From JBBIRT01 sp037441725 (GTDB lineage: Bacteria > Desulfobacterota > BSN033 > UBA1163): a stretch of DNA of 28,285 bases. Shown piece after piece: positions 1 through 6,930 of the stretch. The first letter of the stretch is position 1, and each line of letters starts with the position of its first letter. The stretch is taken from contig JBBIRT010000026.1 of the NCBI GenBank assembly GCA_037441725.1, positions 1-28,285 of the forward strand. The letters run 5' to 3'. Made by a program: the position numbers and the translations under genes. The notes below the pieces were generated by a model. That model ran no database searches. It was not told the origin of the DNA and was given only the letters and a program-made list of their open reading frames with translations.

Positions 1-1
1 G

Positions 2-124
2 GTAGATGGACTTATTACCGCTTGCCCTGGATGTGAGAAAATCTTTTCAGAAGTCCTTAAAGAGATGGGATCTATGATTCATTTATATGATGTGGTTGAA
101 TTGATTGATCTGGCCACTCAGTAA
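2..124 (+). CDS. C-terminal end of a cysteine-rich (CCG) domain Fe-S protein, partial
   Basis: Only the last 40 residues are in the window; the 5' part lies upstream. The visible end reads ...DGLITACPGCEKIFSE... and closes with TAA at 122-124. The C-P-G-C pair followed by a short helical tail is typical of the second CCG (cysteine-rich) domain found in heterodisulfide reductase HdrB-like proteins, GlcF and related Fe-S subunits of membrane or cytosolic dehydrogenases. The next gene, an FAD-linked oxidase, starts 17 nt downstream, so the two probably form a flavin/Fe-S electron-transfer pair like GlcD/GlcF. The family call is fairly secure from the CPGC motif; the exact subtype (HdrB, GlcF, LutA) cannot be decided from 40 residues. 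Confidence 0.7.
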   Translation, partial: VDGLITACPGCEKIFSEVLKEMGSMIHLYDVVELIDLATQ

Positions 125-141
125 TAGAGGGGGGATTCCTC

Positions 142-1695
142 ATGGCTATAACGAAGGAACAATATAGAGCGTTTGAAGATGTGGTGGGCCCAGAAAATAT
201 TTCTGCTGATCCAGTCATTCTCTATTCATATTCATGGCGCTCGGGACTATATGCCGGGGTTGAAAAATTCACACCAAGGTTTGAAGCAGTGGTTCTCCCC
301 CAAATGACTGAAGAGGTTCAGGCCATTGTTCGCCTCTGTAATCGATTCAAGCTCCAATTCAAAGCCTCGAGTACAGGCTGGGGACCCTATAATGAAGCCT
401 CTGGTCCTGGAGTCATCAAGTTAGACCTTAGAAGAATGAATCGCATTCTTGAGATCAATGAAAAAAATATGTATGCCGTGGTAGAGCCCTATGTAATTGG
501 CGCTCAATTACAAGCTGAATTGATGAAGCGGGGATTTATTTGCAATCAATGTGGCGCAGGAGCCAATTGTTCTGCACTTCCTATTGCGGCTCATCAAGGG
601 ATTGGTCATTTAAGTCAGAGTGCCAGCTATGGAGAAAGAAACCAGTTAGCCTTAGAATGGGTCACCCCTGATGGAGAGATTGTCCGTTTAGGATCATTAG
701 GGTCGGTCAATGAATGGTTTTGTGGAGATGGACCTGGTCCCTCACTCCGGGGTTTGGTTAGAGGAAATGTTGTTCCCCTGGGTGGATTAGGAGTCTATAC
801 AAAAGCAGCAACCAAGATCTATCATTGGCCAGGGCCACCCACCTTTCCTATAGAGGGTGTCTCTCCTTATTATGCACCGAGTTTTATTCCTGAATATTTT
901 TCAATTGGATTTTACTCCTTTCCCTCGATGGACCAATTGGATGAGGCTCAGCGAATGATTGGTGAGAGTGAGATTGCTCTGGAATTGATGGGCTTTAATG
1001 CCGCTATGGCTTCAGCAAACATGGCGACCAGTAATGAAGAGGATGTTAAACTGTTTAAGGAATTTAATCAGTATGTCCAAGGCCCAAGCTTCATGATCAT
1101 TTTGGCAGGAAATTCGGCTGAAGATTTTGACTACAAAACCAAGGTCTTGGCTCAGATCATTACCAAAACGGATGGTCAATCCATTCCTAAATTGCTCGAT
1201 GACCCAAAAGTGGCTGGAGCCTGCCTCTGGCGATGGATTAGAAGTTCTGCTTCCATCAGGGAGGTCTTCCGGGCCTCAGGATGCTTTGGTGGAGAAGTGG
1301 GTGGAACGGATTCCTTCCGTTTGATGGCTGACTACATTTACAAGACAGGGCAGATGAAAGGAGAATTGATCAAACGTGGGCTTGTTTATGACGATCACAC
1401 CATTCCTTTTACCCAGTCTTTCGAACATGGTCATTTCGGTCATGGTGAATTGCTAATTCGGTATATGCCTAATCCTATAACCTTTAATGCCTTGATTAAC
1501 GAATTTTTAGTCAAGGCCAATGAAACAGCCATTCAGGAACATTATGGTGTCCCGGGACATGTGTTTGGTGATATGGCACATGATCTGTATGGACCCCATT
1601 GCTCAAACTATCACTTATGGCTAAGGAGGATAAAAAAGACCCTTGATCCTCATGGAGCCTCCGAGGCTTCTCACTACATTACGAGTAAGGAATAA
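142..1695 (+). CDS. FAD-binding (PCMH-type) oxidoreductase, VAO/GlcD-like
   Basis: A 517-residue flavoprotein. Residues about 43-230 form a PCMH-type FAD-binding domain: VLPQMTEEVQAIVRLCNRF at the start, FKASSTGWG for the pyrophosphate loop, then the GAG and GIGHLSQSASYGERNQ segments. The C-terminal half resembles the FAD-linked oxidase cap, ending in a typical LKKTLDP-HG tail. Members oxidise alpha-hydroxy acids, alkylphenols or aryl alcohols and pass electrons to an Fe-S or cytochrome partner. The start at 142 is set by a strong AGAGGGGGG Shine-Dalgarno sequence. The CCG-domain gene 17 nt upstream is the likely electron acceptor. The substrate is unknown; aromatic or hydroxy-acid oxidation would fit the neighbourhood. 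The gene converges with the crotonase gene, leaving only 27 nt and no clear terminator. Confidence 0.8.
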   Translation: MAITKEQYRAFEDVVGPENISADPVILYSYSWRSGLYAGVEKFTPRFEAVVLPQMTEEVQAIVRLCNRFKLQFKASSTGWGPYNEASGPGVIKLDLRRMNRILEINEKNMYAVVEPYVIGAQLQAELMKRGFICNQCGAGANCSALPIAAHQGIGHLSQSASYGERNQLALEWVTPDGEIVRLGSLGSVNEWFCGDGPGPSLRGLVRGNVVPLGGLGVYTKAATKIYHWPGPPTFPIEGVSPYYAPSFIPEYFSIGFYSFPSMDQLDEAQRMIGESEIALELMGFNAAMASANMATSNEEDVKLFKEFNQYVQGPSFMIILAGNSAEDFDYKTKVLAQIITKTDGQSIPKLLDDPKVAGACLWRWIRSSASIREVFRASGCFGGEVGGTDSFRLMADYIYKTGQMKGELIKRGLVYDDHTIPFTQSFEHGHFGHGELLIRYMPNPITFNALINEFLVKANETAIQEHYGVPGHVFGDMAHDLYGPHCSNYHLWLRRIKKTLDPHGASEASHYITSKE

Positions 1696-1722
1696 TTTAA
1701 ACCTAATTTCTTTTAAACCGTT

Positions 1723-2472
1723 TTAGCTCTTTCCTTTTTTTAAAAAGGCAGCAATTCGTTCTCTAAATTCAGCCGAAGCAAGCAATTCAGTGATAAGAGT
1801 ATGGGTATAATGGATAGATTGATATTCTTCCATATTCACCGCTGCCTTAACAGACTTCTTCGATAATTTGATCGCAAGAAAGCTATGATTTGCTATTTTC
1901 CCCGCCAACTCAAATGTCCCTTCCATTAACTTCTCGGTAGGAAATACTTGGTTGACGAAACCGATTCGATAAGCCTCCTTACCATCCATCATATCTCCAG
2001 TAAGAATAAGTTCCATTGCCTTACCGATTCCAATCAGCTTGACAAGCCTAGTGGGCGAACCCGCACCACCAATGAGGCCCATCCGGATATGTCTATCACC
2101 AATTCGCGCGGTTTCAGATGCAACACGAAGGTCACAACATAATGCGAGTTCTAACCCGCCTGCGACACAATATCCGCTAATGGCTGCTATGGTTGGTTTG
2201 GTCATATCAGCAAGTCTTTCAAGTGGATTCGGTCCGGTCGGTTCTCCTGACTCGGATGAGGAGACATCAGATAGGTCAGCACCTGTACAGAAACATTCGG
2301 GCCCCCCTGTTAAAATCATGACCTTCAGATCATCATCCTTTTCAATCTCATCCATAATCTGAATCAATTCCCTACTCATTTGTTCATTGATGGCATTCTT
2401 TTTTTCTGGCCTATTGAGTGTCACAAGAGCGATGGGTCCTTTCTTTTCAAAAATAATAGTTTTAAAAATCAT
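1723..2472 (-). CDS. Enoyl-CoA hydratase/isomerase (crotonase) family protein
   Basis: A 249-residue crotonase. The start at 2472 (MIFKTIIFEKKG) is preferred over an in-frame ATG 36 nt upstream because AGGAGG sits six bases before it. Features include LNRPEKKNAIN near residue 20, the oxyanion-hole segment CFCTGADLS around 60-68, and SGYCVAGGLELALCCD around 99-114. Glu108 matches the first catalytic Glu of mitochondrial hydratase (Glu144), but the second (Glu164) is replaced by His128 in GDRHIRMG. The superfamily includes hydratases, isomerases, decarboxylases and C-C hydrolases, so the reaction is not certain; loss of the second Glu argues against a plain crotonase hydratase. It is transcribed divergently from the CoA-transferase operon and shares its 281-nt regulatory region. 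BbsH holds this role in benzylsuccinate oxidation. Confidence 0.85.
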   Translation of the reverse strand: MIFKTIIFEKKGPIALVTLNRPEKKNAINEQMSRELIQIMDEIEKDDDLKVMILTGGPECFCTGADLSDVSSSESGEPTGPNPLERLADMTKPTIAAISGYCVAGGLELALCCDLRVASETARIGDRHIRMGLIGGAGSPTRLVKLIGIGKAMELILTGDMMDGKEAYRIGFVNQVFPTEKLMEGTFELAGKIANHSFLAIKLSKKSVKAAVNMEEYQSIHYTHTLITELLASAEFRERIAAFLKKGKS

Positions 2473-2563
2473 TTTTTCCTCCTGTTCACTATTTTTTATC
2501 AACAACAATAAAACAATTTCTTTGGATTAGATCATTTGTTCAATTATTTTTCAATAGTTAGTT

Positions 2564-2592
2564 AATTTAATGAGAAAGAATTTTCTTGTCAA
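2564..2592 (-). promoter_or_regulatory. Sigma70-type promoter for the crotonase gene
   Basis: On the minus strand, TTGACA (2592-2587) and TAAATT (2569-2564) are separated by 17 nt, followed by a leader of about 85 nt to the ATG at 2472. The -35 box lies inside a perfect 17-nt palindrome. Confidence 0.5.
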
Positions 2593-2597
2593 GAAAA
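2581..2597. promoter_or_regulatory. Perfect palindrome TTTTCTTG-T-CAAGAAAA over a -35 box
   Basis: Eight-base arms around one central T, overlapping the -35 box of the crotonase promoter. A second copy of the core (CTTG-A-CAAG followed by AAAA) lies at 2658-2670, with centres 73 nt apart, about seven helical turns. A one-base-shorter version covers the -35 region of the TRAP 3 promoter at 20924-20939. Part of the core is inevitably -35 consensus, but the flanking TTTTC/GAAAA is not required for a -35 box. Candidate regulator site; the regulator is unknown. Confidence 0.4.
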
Positions 2598-2657
2598 AAA
2601 TAATAATTTTAATAAATATTAATATAGTGTATTTGTTATCTTTCATCTAAAAAAAAG

Positions 2658-2670
2658 CTTGACAAGAAAA
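2658..2670. promoter_or_regulatory. Second CTTGACAAGAAAA motif in the divergent region
   Basis: CTTG-A-CAAG followed by AAAA, matching the right half of the 2581-2597 palindrome. It lies just upstream of the -35 box of the CoA-transferase operon promoter. It also contains TTGACA on the plus strand and could serve as an alternative -35 (GATAAT follows after 15 nt). Confidence 0.35.
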
Positions 2671-2673
2671 TAT

Positions 2674-2713
2674 TAATTTGATAATTAAACGATCGTTCAA
2701 TATAATCAAATTA
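2674..2713. promoter_or_regulatory. Nested inverted repeats in the promoter spacer, candidate TetR operator
   Basis: The perfect 10-bp palindrome AACGATCGTT (2688-2697) lies wholly within the -35/-10 spacer. It is surrounded by a second inverted repeat, TAATTTGAT (2674-2682) and ATCAAATTA (2705-2713), whose centre is one base off that of the inner palindrome. A palindrome in the spacer is a classic repressor position. The TetR-family gene at 13604, at the far end of the same operon, is the obvious candidate to bind it. The inverted repeats are seen directly; the regulator assignment is inference. Confidence 0.55.
2678..2706 (+). promoter_or_regulatory. Strong sigma70-type promoter of the main catabolic operon
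   Basis: TTGATA (2678-2683), a 17-nt spacer and a perfect TATAAT (2701-2706). This is the clearest promoter in the window. Transcription would start near 2713, about 40 nt before the first CoA-transferase gene, and could run to the TetR gene ending at 14218. Confidence 0.7.
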
Positions 2714-2753
2714 TTAAAACCAATTCTTATTGAGTCATTAAGGTGTAGAATAA

Positions 2754-3992
2754 ATGCTTAGTTGTTATCGGGTCCTTGATCTGACAGATGAAAAAGGGTT
2801 TATATGTGGTAAGGTTTTAGCTGACCTTGGGGCTGATGTCATCAAGATTGAGAGACCAGGGGGGGACCCGGCGCGCAGGATTGGCCCTTTCTATCATGAC
2901 ATTGCTCACCCTGAAAAAAGCCTTTATTGGTTTGCTTTCAATAGTAATAAGAGGGGTATAACTCTGGATATCGAAAGGATGGATGGTCAAGAAATATTTA
3001 AAAAGTTGGTTAAAACTGCTGATATCGTAATCGAATCCTTTATGCCTGGGTACATGGATAGGATAGGGCTTGGATATACAATCCTTAAAGAAGTTAATCC
3101 TATGATTGTGATGACCTCCATCAGCCATTTTGGACAAAAAGGTCCGTATAAAGAATATAAAGCCTCTGAGATTGTCCTTTGGGCTCTCTCTGGAATGATG
3201 TACATGATTGGGGATCCTGATCGACCCCCTCTATTATCCAGCTACCCTCATGGTTATCTTTTTGGCGGAATGCAGGGAGCCATTGGAACCTTAATCGCCC
3301 TCTACCAACGGGAAATAATAGGCCGCGGACAACAAGTGGATACCTCAGCCCTCCTATCCCTGGTGAGGGCAACAGGGCCTGAAGTCCAAGGACCTTGGGA
3401 GCTTTTCAGACAGATCGTCAAGCGGGAAGGTAGGATGCACCTCCGTACTGGGACAGGTATACGCACGCCGATTTTATGGCGTTGTAAAGATGGGGACATA
3501 GGTTTCTTTTTACTTCTGGGTGCCAATTTTGTTGAGGCAAATATGTCGCTTGTCGAATGGATAAAGAGTGACGGAATCGATAGTGGTATTATGGGGCAAA
3601 TTGATTGGAAGAAAGTGGGGTGGGACGAAATCACCGAAGAGGTAGCCTGTGAAATTAATGCAGTTCTCACGAAATTTTTCTCACAGCATACAAAAAAGGA
3701 ATTATATGAAGGAGCGATAAGGCGGGGCATACAGATTGTTCCTGCCTTAACGGCTAAAGAGACACTGGAATTTTCTCAACTCGCAGTGAGGAATTATTGG
3801 GTAAAGATCATTCATCCTGAACTGGAGACCACGATGACTTACCCTGGTGGATTTATAAAGTCGACTGAAACAACTTGTGGACCGAGACATCGGGCTCCAC
3901 TGATTGGGGAACACAATGAGGAGATCTATAAAAAAGAGTTGGGCCTCTCTGGGGAAGATCTTATGATCCTAAAGCAATCGGGCATTATTTAG
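2754..3992 (+). CDS. CaiB/BaiF type III CoA-transferase, subunit 1
   Basis: A 412-residue family III CoA-transferase. It has the usual N-terminus (YRVLDLTDEKGFICGKVLADLGADVIKIE), the NSNKRGITLDI segment near residue 63, and the GRGQQVDTS segment near 190-198. Aligned with formyl-CoA transferase, the position of the aspartate that forms the acyl-enzyme anhydride is occupied by Leu201 (VDTSALL). No acidic residue is found there, unlike in the next gene. It is the first gene of the operon, with a weak AAGGTG Shine-Dalgarno sequence before the ATG. Heteromeric family III enzymes made from two adjacent genes are known, for example BbsE/BbsF for benzylsuccinate. This protein may be the non-catalytic or half-active partner of the gene at 4022. 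Substrate unknown. Confidence 0.85.
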   Translation: MLSCYRVLDLTDEKGFICGKVLADLGADVIKIERPGGDPARRIGPFYHDIAHPEKSLYWFAFNSNKRGITLDIERMDGQEIFKKLVKTADIVIESFMPGYMDRIGLGYTILKEVNPMIVMTSISHFGQKGPYKEYKASEIVLWALSGMMYMIGDPDRPPLLSSYPHGYLFGGMQGAIGTLIALYQREIIGRGQQVDTSALLSLVRATGPEVQGPWELFRQIVKREGRMHLRTGTGIRTPILWRCKDGDIGFFLLLGANFVEANMSLVEWIKSDGIDSGIMGQIDWKKVGWDEITEEVACEINAVLTKFFSQHTKKELYEGAIRRGIQIVPALTAKETLEFSQLAVRNYWVKIIHPELETTMTYPGGFIKSTETTCGPRHRAPLIGEHNEEIYKKELGLSGEDLMILKQSGII

Positions 3993-4021
3993 GAAATCTC
4001 ACTTAATCTAAGAGGGGTCCA

Positions 4022-5239
4022 ATGAAGAGGAAACCTTTCGAAGGAATTAAAGTATTAGAATTTTGTTGGGCAGGCGTTGGCCCTTTCTCACTCAATTACC
4101 TTGCTTACTATGGAGCAGAGGTAGTAAAGGTCGAAACCGCTTTAAGGCCAGACATCACCCGAACTGGCGCTCCTTATAAAGAGAACATACCTGGGTTGGA
4201 GCGGAGTGCCACTTTTGCATGGACCCATCCGGTCAAGAAATATGATATCACACTAAACTTGAATCACCCTAAGGGAATAGAGATTGCGCATAGATTAGTA
4301 GCTTGGTCTGATGTCATCGGGGAAAGCTTTACTGCAGGAAAAATGGAAAAGTTTGGTCTGGGATACGAAGACCTTAAGAAGATAAAACCTGACATCATTA
4401 TGTTTCGTACATGTGGCTATGGGAATACAGGACCATTGAGCACGCAACCGAGCACAGGATTTTCTTTAACTACTTTAGCAGGATTCAATAGCATGTGCCG
4501 TTGGCCTGACAGGCCATCCTCCCCTGTCACCGGCCCCTACACCGATTTTATCGCCCCATTGTTTGGAGGGTTAGCCCTGATTGCTGCACTTGATTATCGG
4601 CGTAGAACAGGAAAGGGTCAATGCATTGATCTCTCTCAATATGAAGCAGTTCTTAATTTTGTCACACCCATTTTGCTTGACTATGTTGCCAATCAAAGGG
4701 AATTGACCCCCTTAGGAAACCAATATCCCACTGCTTCACCCCATGGACCCTATCGCTGTAAGGGCGATGATCGATGGTGTGTCATTGCAGTATTTTCTGA
4801 TGAGGAGTGGGAGGGATTCTGCAAAGTGATTGGAAATCCACCTTGGACGAAAGACCCAGAGTTCTCTACCCTTCTTAACAGAGTTAAAAACCACCAAAAG
4901 CTCGATGCCTTAGTCGAAGAGTGGACCATCCGCTTCGATGCAGAAGAGGTAATGGTAATGATGCAGAAGGCTGGCGTACCTGCCGGGGTTGTATCAAACA
5001 CCCGAGATCTGTTTGAAGATCCCCAACTGAAATACTATCACCATTTTCACGAACTGGACCACCCCGTTATGGGAAAATGTTCCTTTTATCAGGGACCTGG
5101 ATTCCGCCTTTCTGAGGCTGACTATGAAGTGGCTCGCCCGCCTCTGCTCGGAGAGCACAATGAATATGTCTACACAGAGATTCTTGGCATTTCGGATGAC
5201 GATTTTGCCAAGTGGACGCAAGAAGGGGTATTTGATTAA
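4022..5239 (+). CDS. CaiB/BaiF type III CoA-transferase, subunit 2
   Basis: A 405-residue family III CoA-transferase, 29 nt after its paralogue, with GAGGGG as Shine-Dalgarno sequence. The N-terminus (FEGIKVLEFCWAGVGPFSLNYLAYYGAEVVKVE) and GKGQCIDLSQYEAV (residues 197-210) are typical of the family. At the position of the catalytic Asp of formyl-CoA transferase this protein has Glu208, a common substitution in the family. The C-terminal RPPLLGEHNEYVYTEILG is the usual closing motif. The family transfers CoA between carboxylic acids by a ping-pong or ternary mechanism without ATP. In this operon it would activate an imported acid, using an acyl-CoA such as succinyl-CoA as donor. The pairing with the preceding gene suggests a BbsEF-like heteromer; the substrate cannot be read from the sequence. 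Confidence 0.87.
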   Translation: MKRKPFEGIKVLEFCWAGVGPFSLNYLAYYGAEVVKVETALRPDITRTGAPYKENIPGLERSATFAWTHPVKKYDITLNLNHPKGIEIAHRLVAWSDVIGESFTAGKMEKFGLGYEDLKKIKPDIIMFRTCGYGNTGPLSTQPSTGFSLTTLAGFNSMCRWPDRPSSPVTGPYTDFIAPLFGGLALIAALDYRRRTGKGQCIDLSQYEAVLNFVTPILLDYVANQRELTPLGNQYPTASPHGPYRCKGDDRWCVIAVFSDEEWEGFCKVIGNPPWTKDPEFSTLLNRVKNHQKLDALVEEWTIRFDAEEVMVMMQKAGVPAGVVSNTRDLFEDPQLKYYHHFHELDHPVMGKCSFYQGPGFRLSEADYEVARPPLLGEHNEYVYTEILGISDDDFAKWTQEGVFD

Positions 5240-5320
5240 TCCCTATTGATTCATCAATGAACTCTATGGGGTATAGGGAAAGAGACAATTGTGATTTCCT
5301 TTAAAGGAGGAAGACCGTCA

Positions 5321-6481
5321 ATGAGTGTGAAAGATAAATATGCGTTTGTAGGGGTCGGTTTAACAAAGCAGGGAAAAATTCCTGAGTTGAGTGTTAATGA
5401 ACTGGCCATACAAGCCATTTTACTTGCCCTTGATGATTCAGGGATGAAAAAGGAGGAGATAGACGGGTATATCTTCCAGGAGGGTTTGGGGGGAGGACCA
5501 GTGGGTAATGCTCCGCTCATTGGTGCTGGCATACCCGCAAAATTTGTTTGGCAGCTACAGGCAGGGGGAGCTACAGGAATCTCAACTGTGGCTACTGCCA
5601 TTGGTGCGATGGAGGCTGGTCTATGCCAAGCCTGCATACTCCTCCATGCCAGTAGTGCCTCTGGGATGGGGTATCCGGTTGGGGCAGGGGGTGATCAAAG
5701 AAGCACCCATGGAGCCTATGGTTTTTTTGCTCCGGTCGCAATTGCTGCGGGCATCGCCAGAAGATGGATGCATCGCTATGGACTCACAAAAAGGCAGTTA
5801 GGCTCGGTGGCGATTACCCTTCGCGAATACGCCAATAAACGTCCGGAGGCAGTGATGTACACAAAAAAATTGACCATGGAGGATTACCTAAATAGCAGGA
5901 TGATTGTCGAACCCTTGGCAGTGGCTGATTGCTGCCTCGTCAACGATGGGGCTGTGGCACTGATTATCACCTCTTCAGATAGGGCAAAAGACTGTAAGAA
6001 GCGGCCTGTCTATGTAATGGGATATGGTTTAGATCACTCAACCAGGGTGATATCACGGTCATCTGAAGCCATATGGCACTGGGATGAATTGGTCACTGAT
6101 AAAGCTAAGGAAATTGCATTTAATACAGCAGGAATCACACTCGATGATGTTGATGTAGCGGAGATGTACGATGCCTTTACCATTTTTTTGCTTCTGCAGC
6201 TTGAGTCCTATGGAATCTGCGGCAAGGGAGAAGCCGGTGCCTTTGTAGAAAGTGGGAATCTAAAGATTGATGGATTATGGCCCTCCAACACCTCCGGGAC
6301 AGAGCTTTCGTGGAGTTATTTGCAAGGGTTTACCCATCTTACCGAAGGAATAATCCAAATGAGAGGTGAAGCCGGGATGTGTCAAGTGAAGGATGCTGAG
6401 ATTGCCATGGTTACCGGAATGGGTGGAATGATGGAACCAGGGATTGGGAGCGGTGTCGCCTGCTGCATTCTAAGGAGGTAA
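5321..6481 (+). CDS. Thiolase-fold protein, SCP-x/Ltp2-like, without catalytic Cys
   Basis: A 386-residue thiolase-superfamily protein. The start at 5321 (MSVKDKYAFVGVG) is set by AAAGGAGG ten bases upstream; an in-frame ATG at 5291 lacks such a site. The overall pattern is SCP-x/lipid-transfer type: MYDAFTIFLLLQLESYGIC near residue 285 and NTSGTELSWSYLQG followed by MRGEAG. Where thiolases have the nucleophilic Cys, this protein has AGGATG (81-86). The GHPxG histidine is replaced by the NTSG segment, and the C-terminal Cys motif reads TGMGGMM. Ltp2-type retro-aldolases, which also work with a DUF35 partner, share this loss. The DUF35 gene begins two bases after the stop. BbsB occupies this position in benzylsuccinate oxidation, but a Cys-less enzyme is more likely an aldolase or another C-C lyase. 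The reaction is uncertain. Confidence 0.8.
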   Translation: MSVKDKYAFVGVGLTKQGKIPELSVNELAIQAILLALDDSGMKKEEIDGYIFQEGLGGGPVGNAPLIGAGIPAKFVWQLQAGGATGISTVATAIGAMEAGLCQACILLHASSASGMGYPVGAGGDQRSTHGAYGFFAPVAIAAGIARRWMHRYGLTKRQLGSVAITLREYANKRPEAVMYTKKLTMEDYLNSRMIVEPLAVADCCLVNDGAVALIITSSDRAKDCKKRPVYVMGYGLDHSTRVISRSSEAIWHWDELVTDKAKEIAFNTAGITLDDVDVAEMYDAFTIFLLLQLESYGICGKGEAGAFVESGNLKIDGLWPSNTSGTELSWSYLQGFTHLTEGIIQMRGEAGMCQVKDAEIAMVTGMGGMMEPGIGSGVACCILRR

Positions 6482-6483
6482 AG

Positions 6484-6906
6484 ATGCCTGAGATTAAAAA
6501 ACAATTACCATTGATTACCTCTTCCGAAAGACCTTTTTGGGAAGGAGCTAAACGACACGAACTGATGGCGTATCAATGCCAGAACTGCAGGACATTCTAT
6601 TATCCTGTTATCCATTGTGTCTCATGCGATAAACCTGAGATGAAATGGGTTAAGGTGAGCGGAAAAGGACACGTGTATACCTTTGTGATATATCATCAAC
6701 TTTATCATCCAGCCTGGAAAGAGGATATTCCTTATAATGTGTGCTGGATCAAGTTGGAAGAAGGCCCCCTTCTGTTGAGCAACCTTGTCCAATGCAAGAA
6801 TGAGGAGATATACATTGGAATGCCTGTGGAAGTTATATTTGAGGATGCCACAGAAGAGGTGACTCTACCCAAATTCAAGCCTTTAAGAAAAAAATCACTG
6901 GGTTAG
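6484..6906 (+). CDS. DUF35 Zn-ribbon/OB-fold protein, partner of the thiolase-fold protein
   Basis: A 140-residue protein of the DUF35 (rubredoxin-like Zn ribbon plus OB-fold) family. An N-terminal helix (SERPFWEGAKRHELMAYQC) precedes two cysteine pairs, CQNC and CVSC (residues 32-48), forming the Zn ribbon; a beta-rich OB domain follows (VYTFVIYHQLYHPAW and onwards). Its Shine-Dalgarno sequence, GGAGGTAAAG, overlaps the stop of the thiolase-fold gene, so the two are translationally coupled and probably made in equal amounts. Known DUF35 proteins form complexes with thiolase-fold enzymes: BbsA with BbsB, archaeal acetoacetyl-CoA thiolase/HMG-CoA synthase, and the ChsH2 DUF35 domain with Ltp2. 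They position the acyl-CoA tail or open the tunnel between active sites. The same role is inferred here. Confidence 0.85.
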   Translation: MPEIKKQLPLITSSERPFWEGAKRHELMAYQCQNCRTFYYPVIHCVSCDKPEMKWVKVSGKGHVYTFVIYHQLYHPAWKEDIPYNVCWIKLEEGPLLLSNLVQCKNEEIYIGMPVEVIFEDATEEVTLPKFKPLRKKSLG

Positions 6907-6930
6907 CCAACTCTCAAATATGAGGGTAAA

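Noticed and set aside
3302..3730. A 142-codon minus-strand frame
   Set aside because: Antisense to the first CoA-transferase; no ribosome site and no protein family seen.
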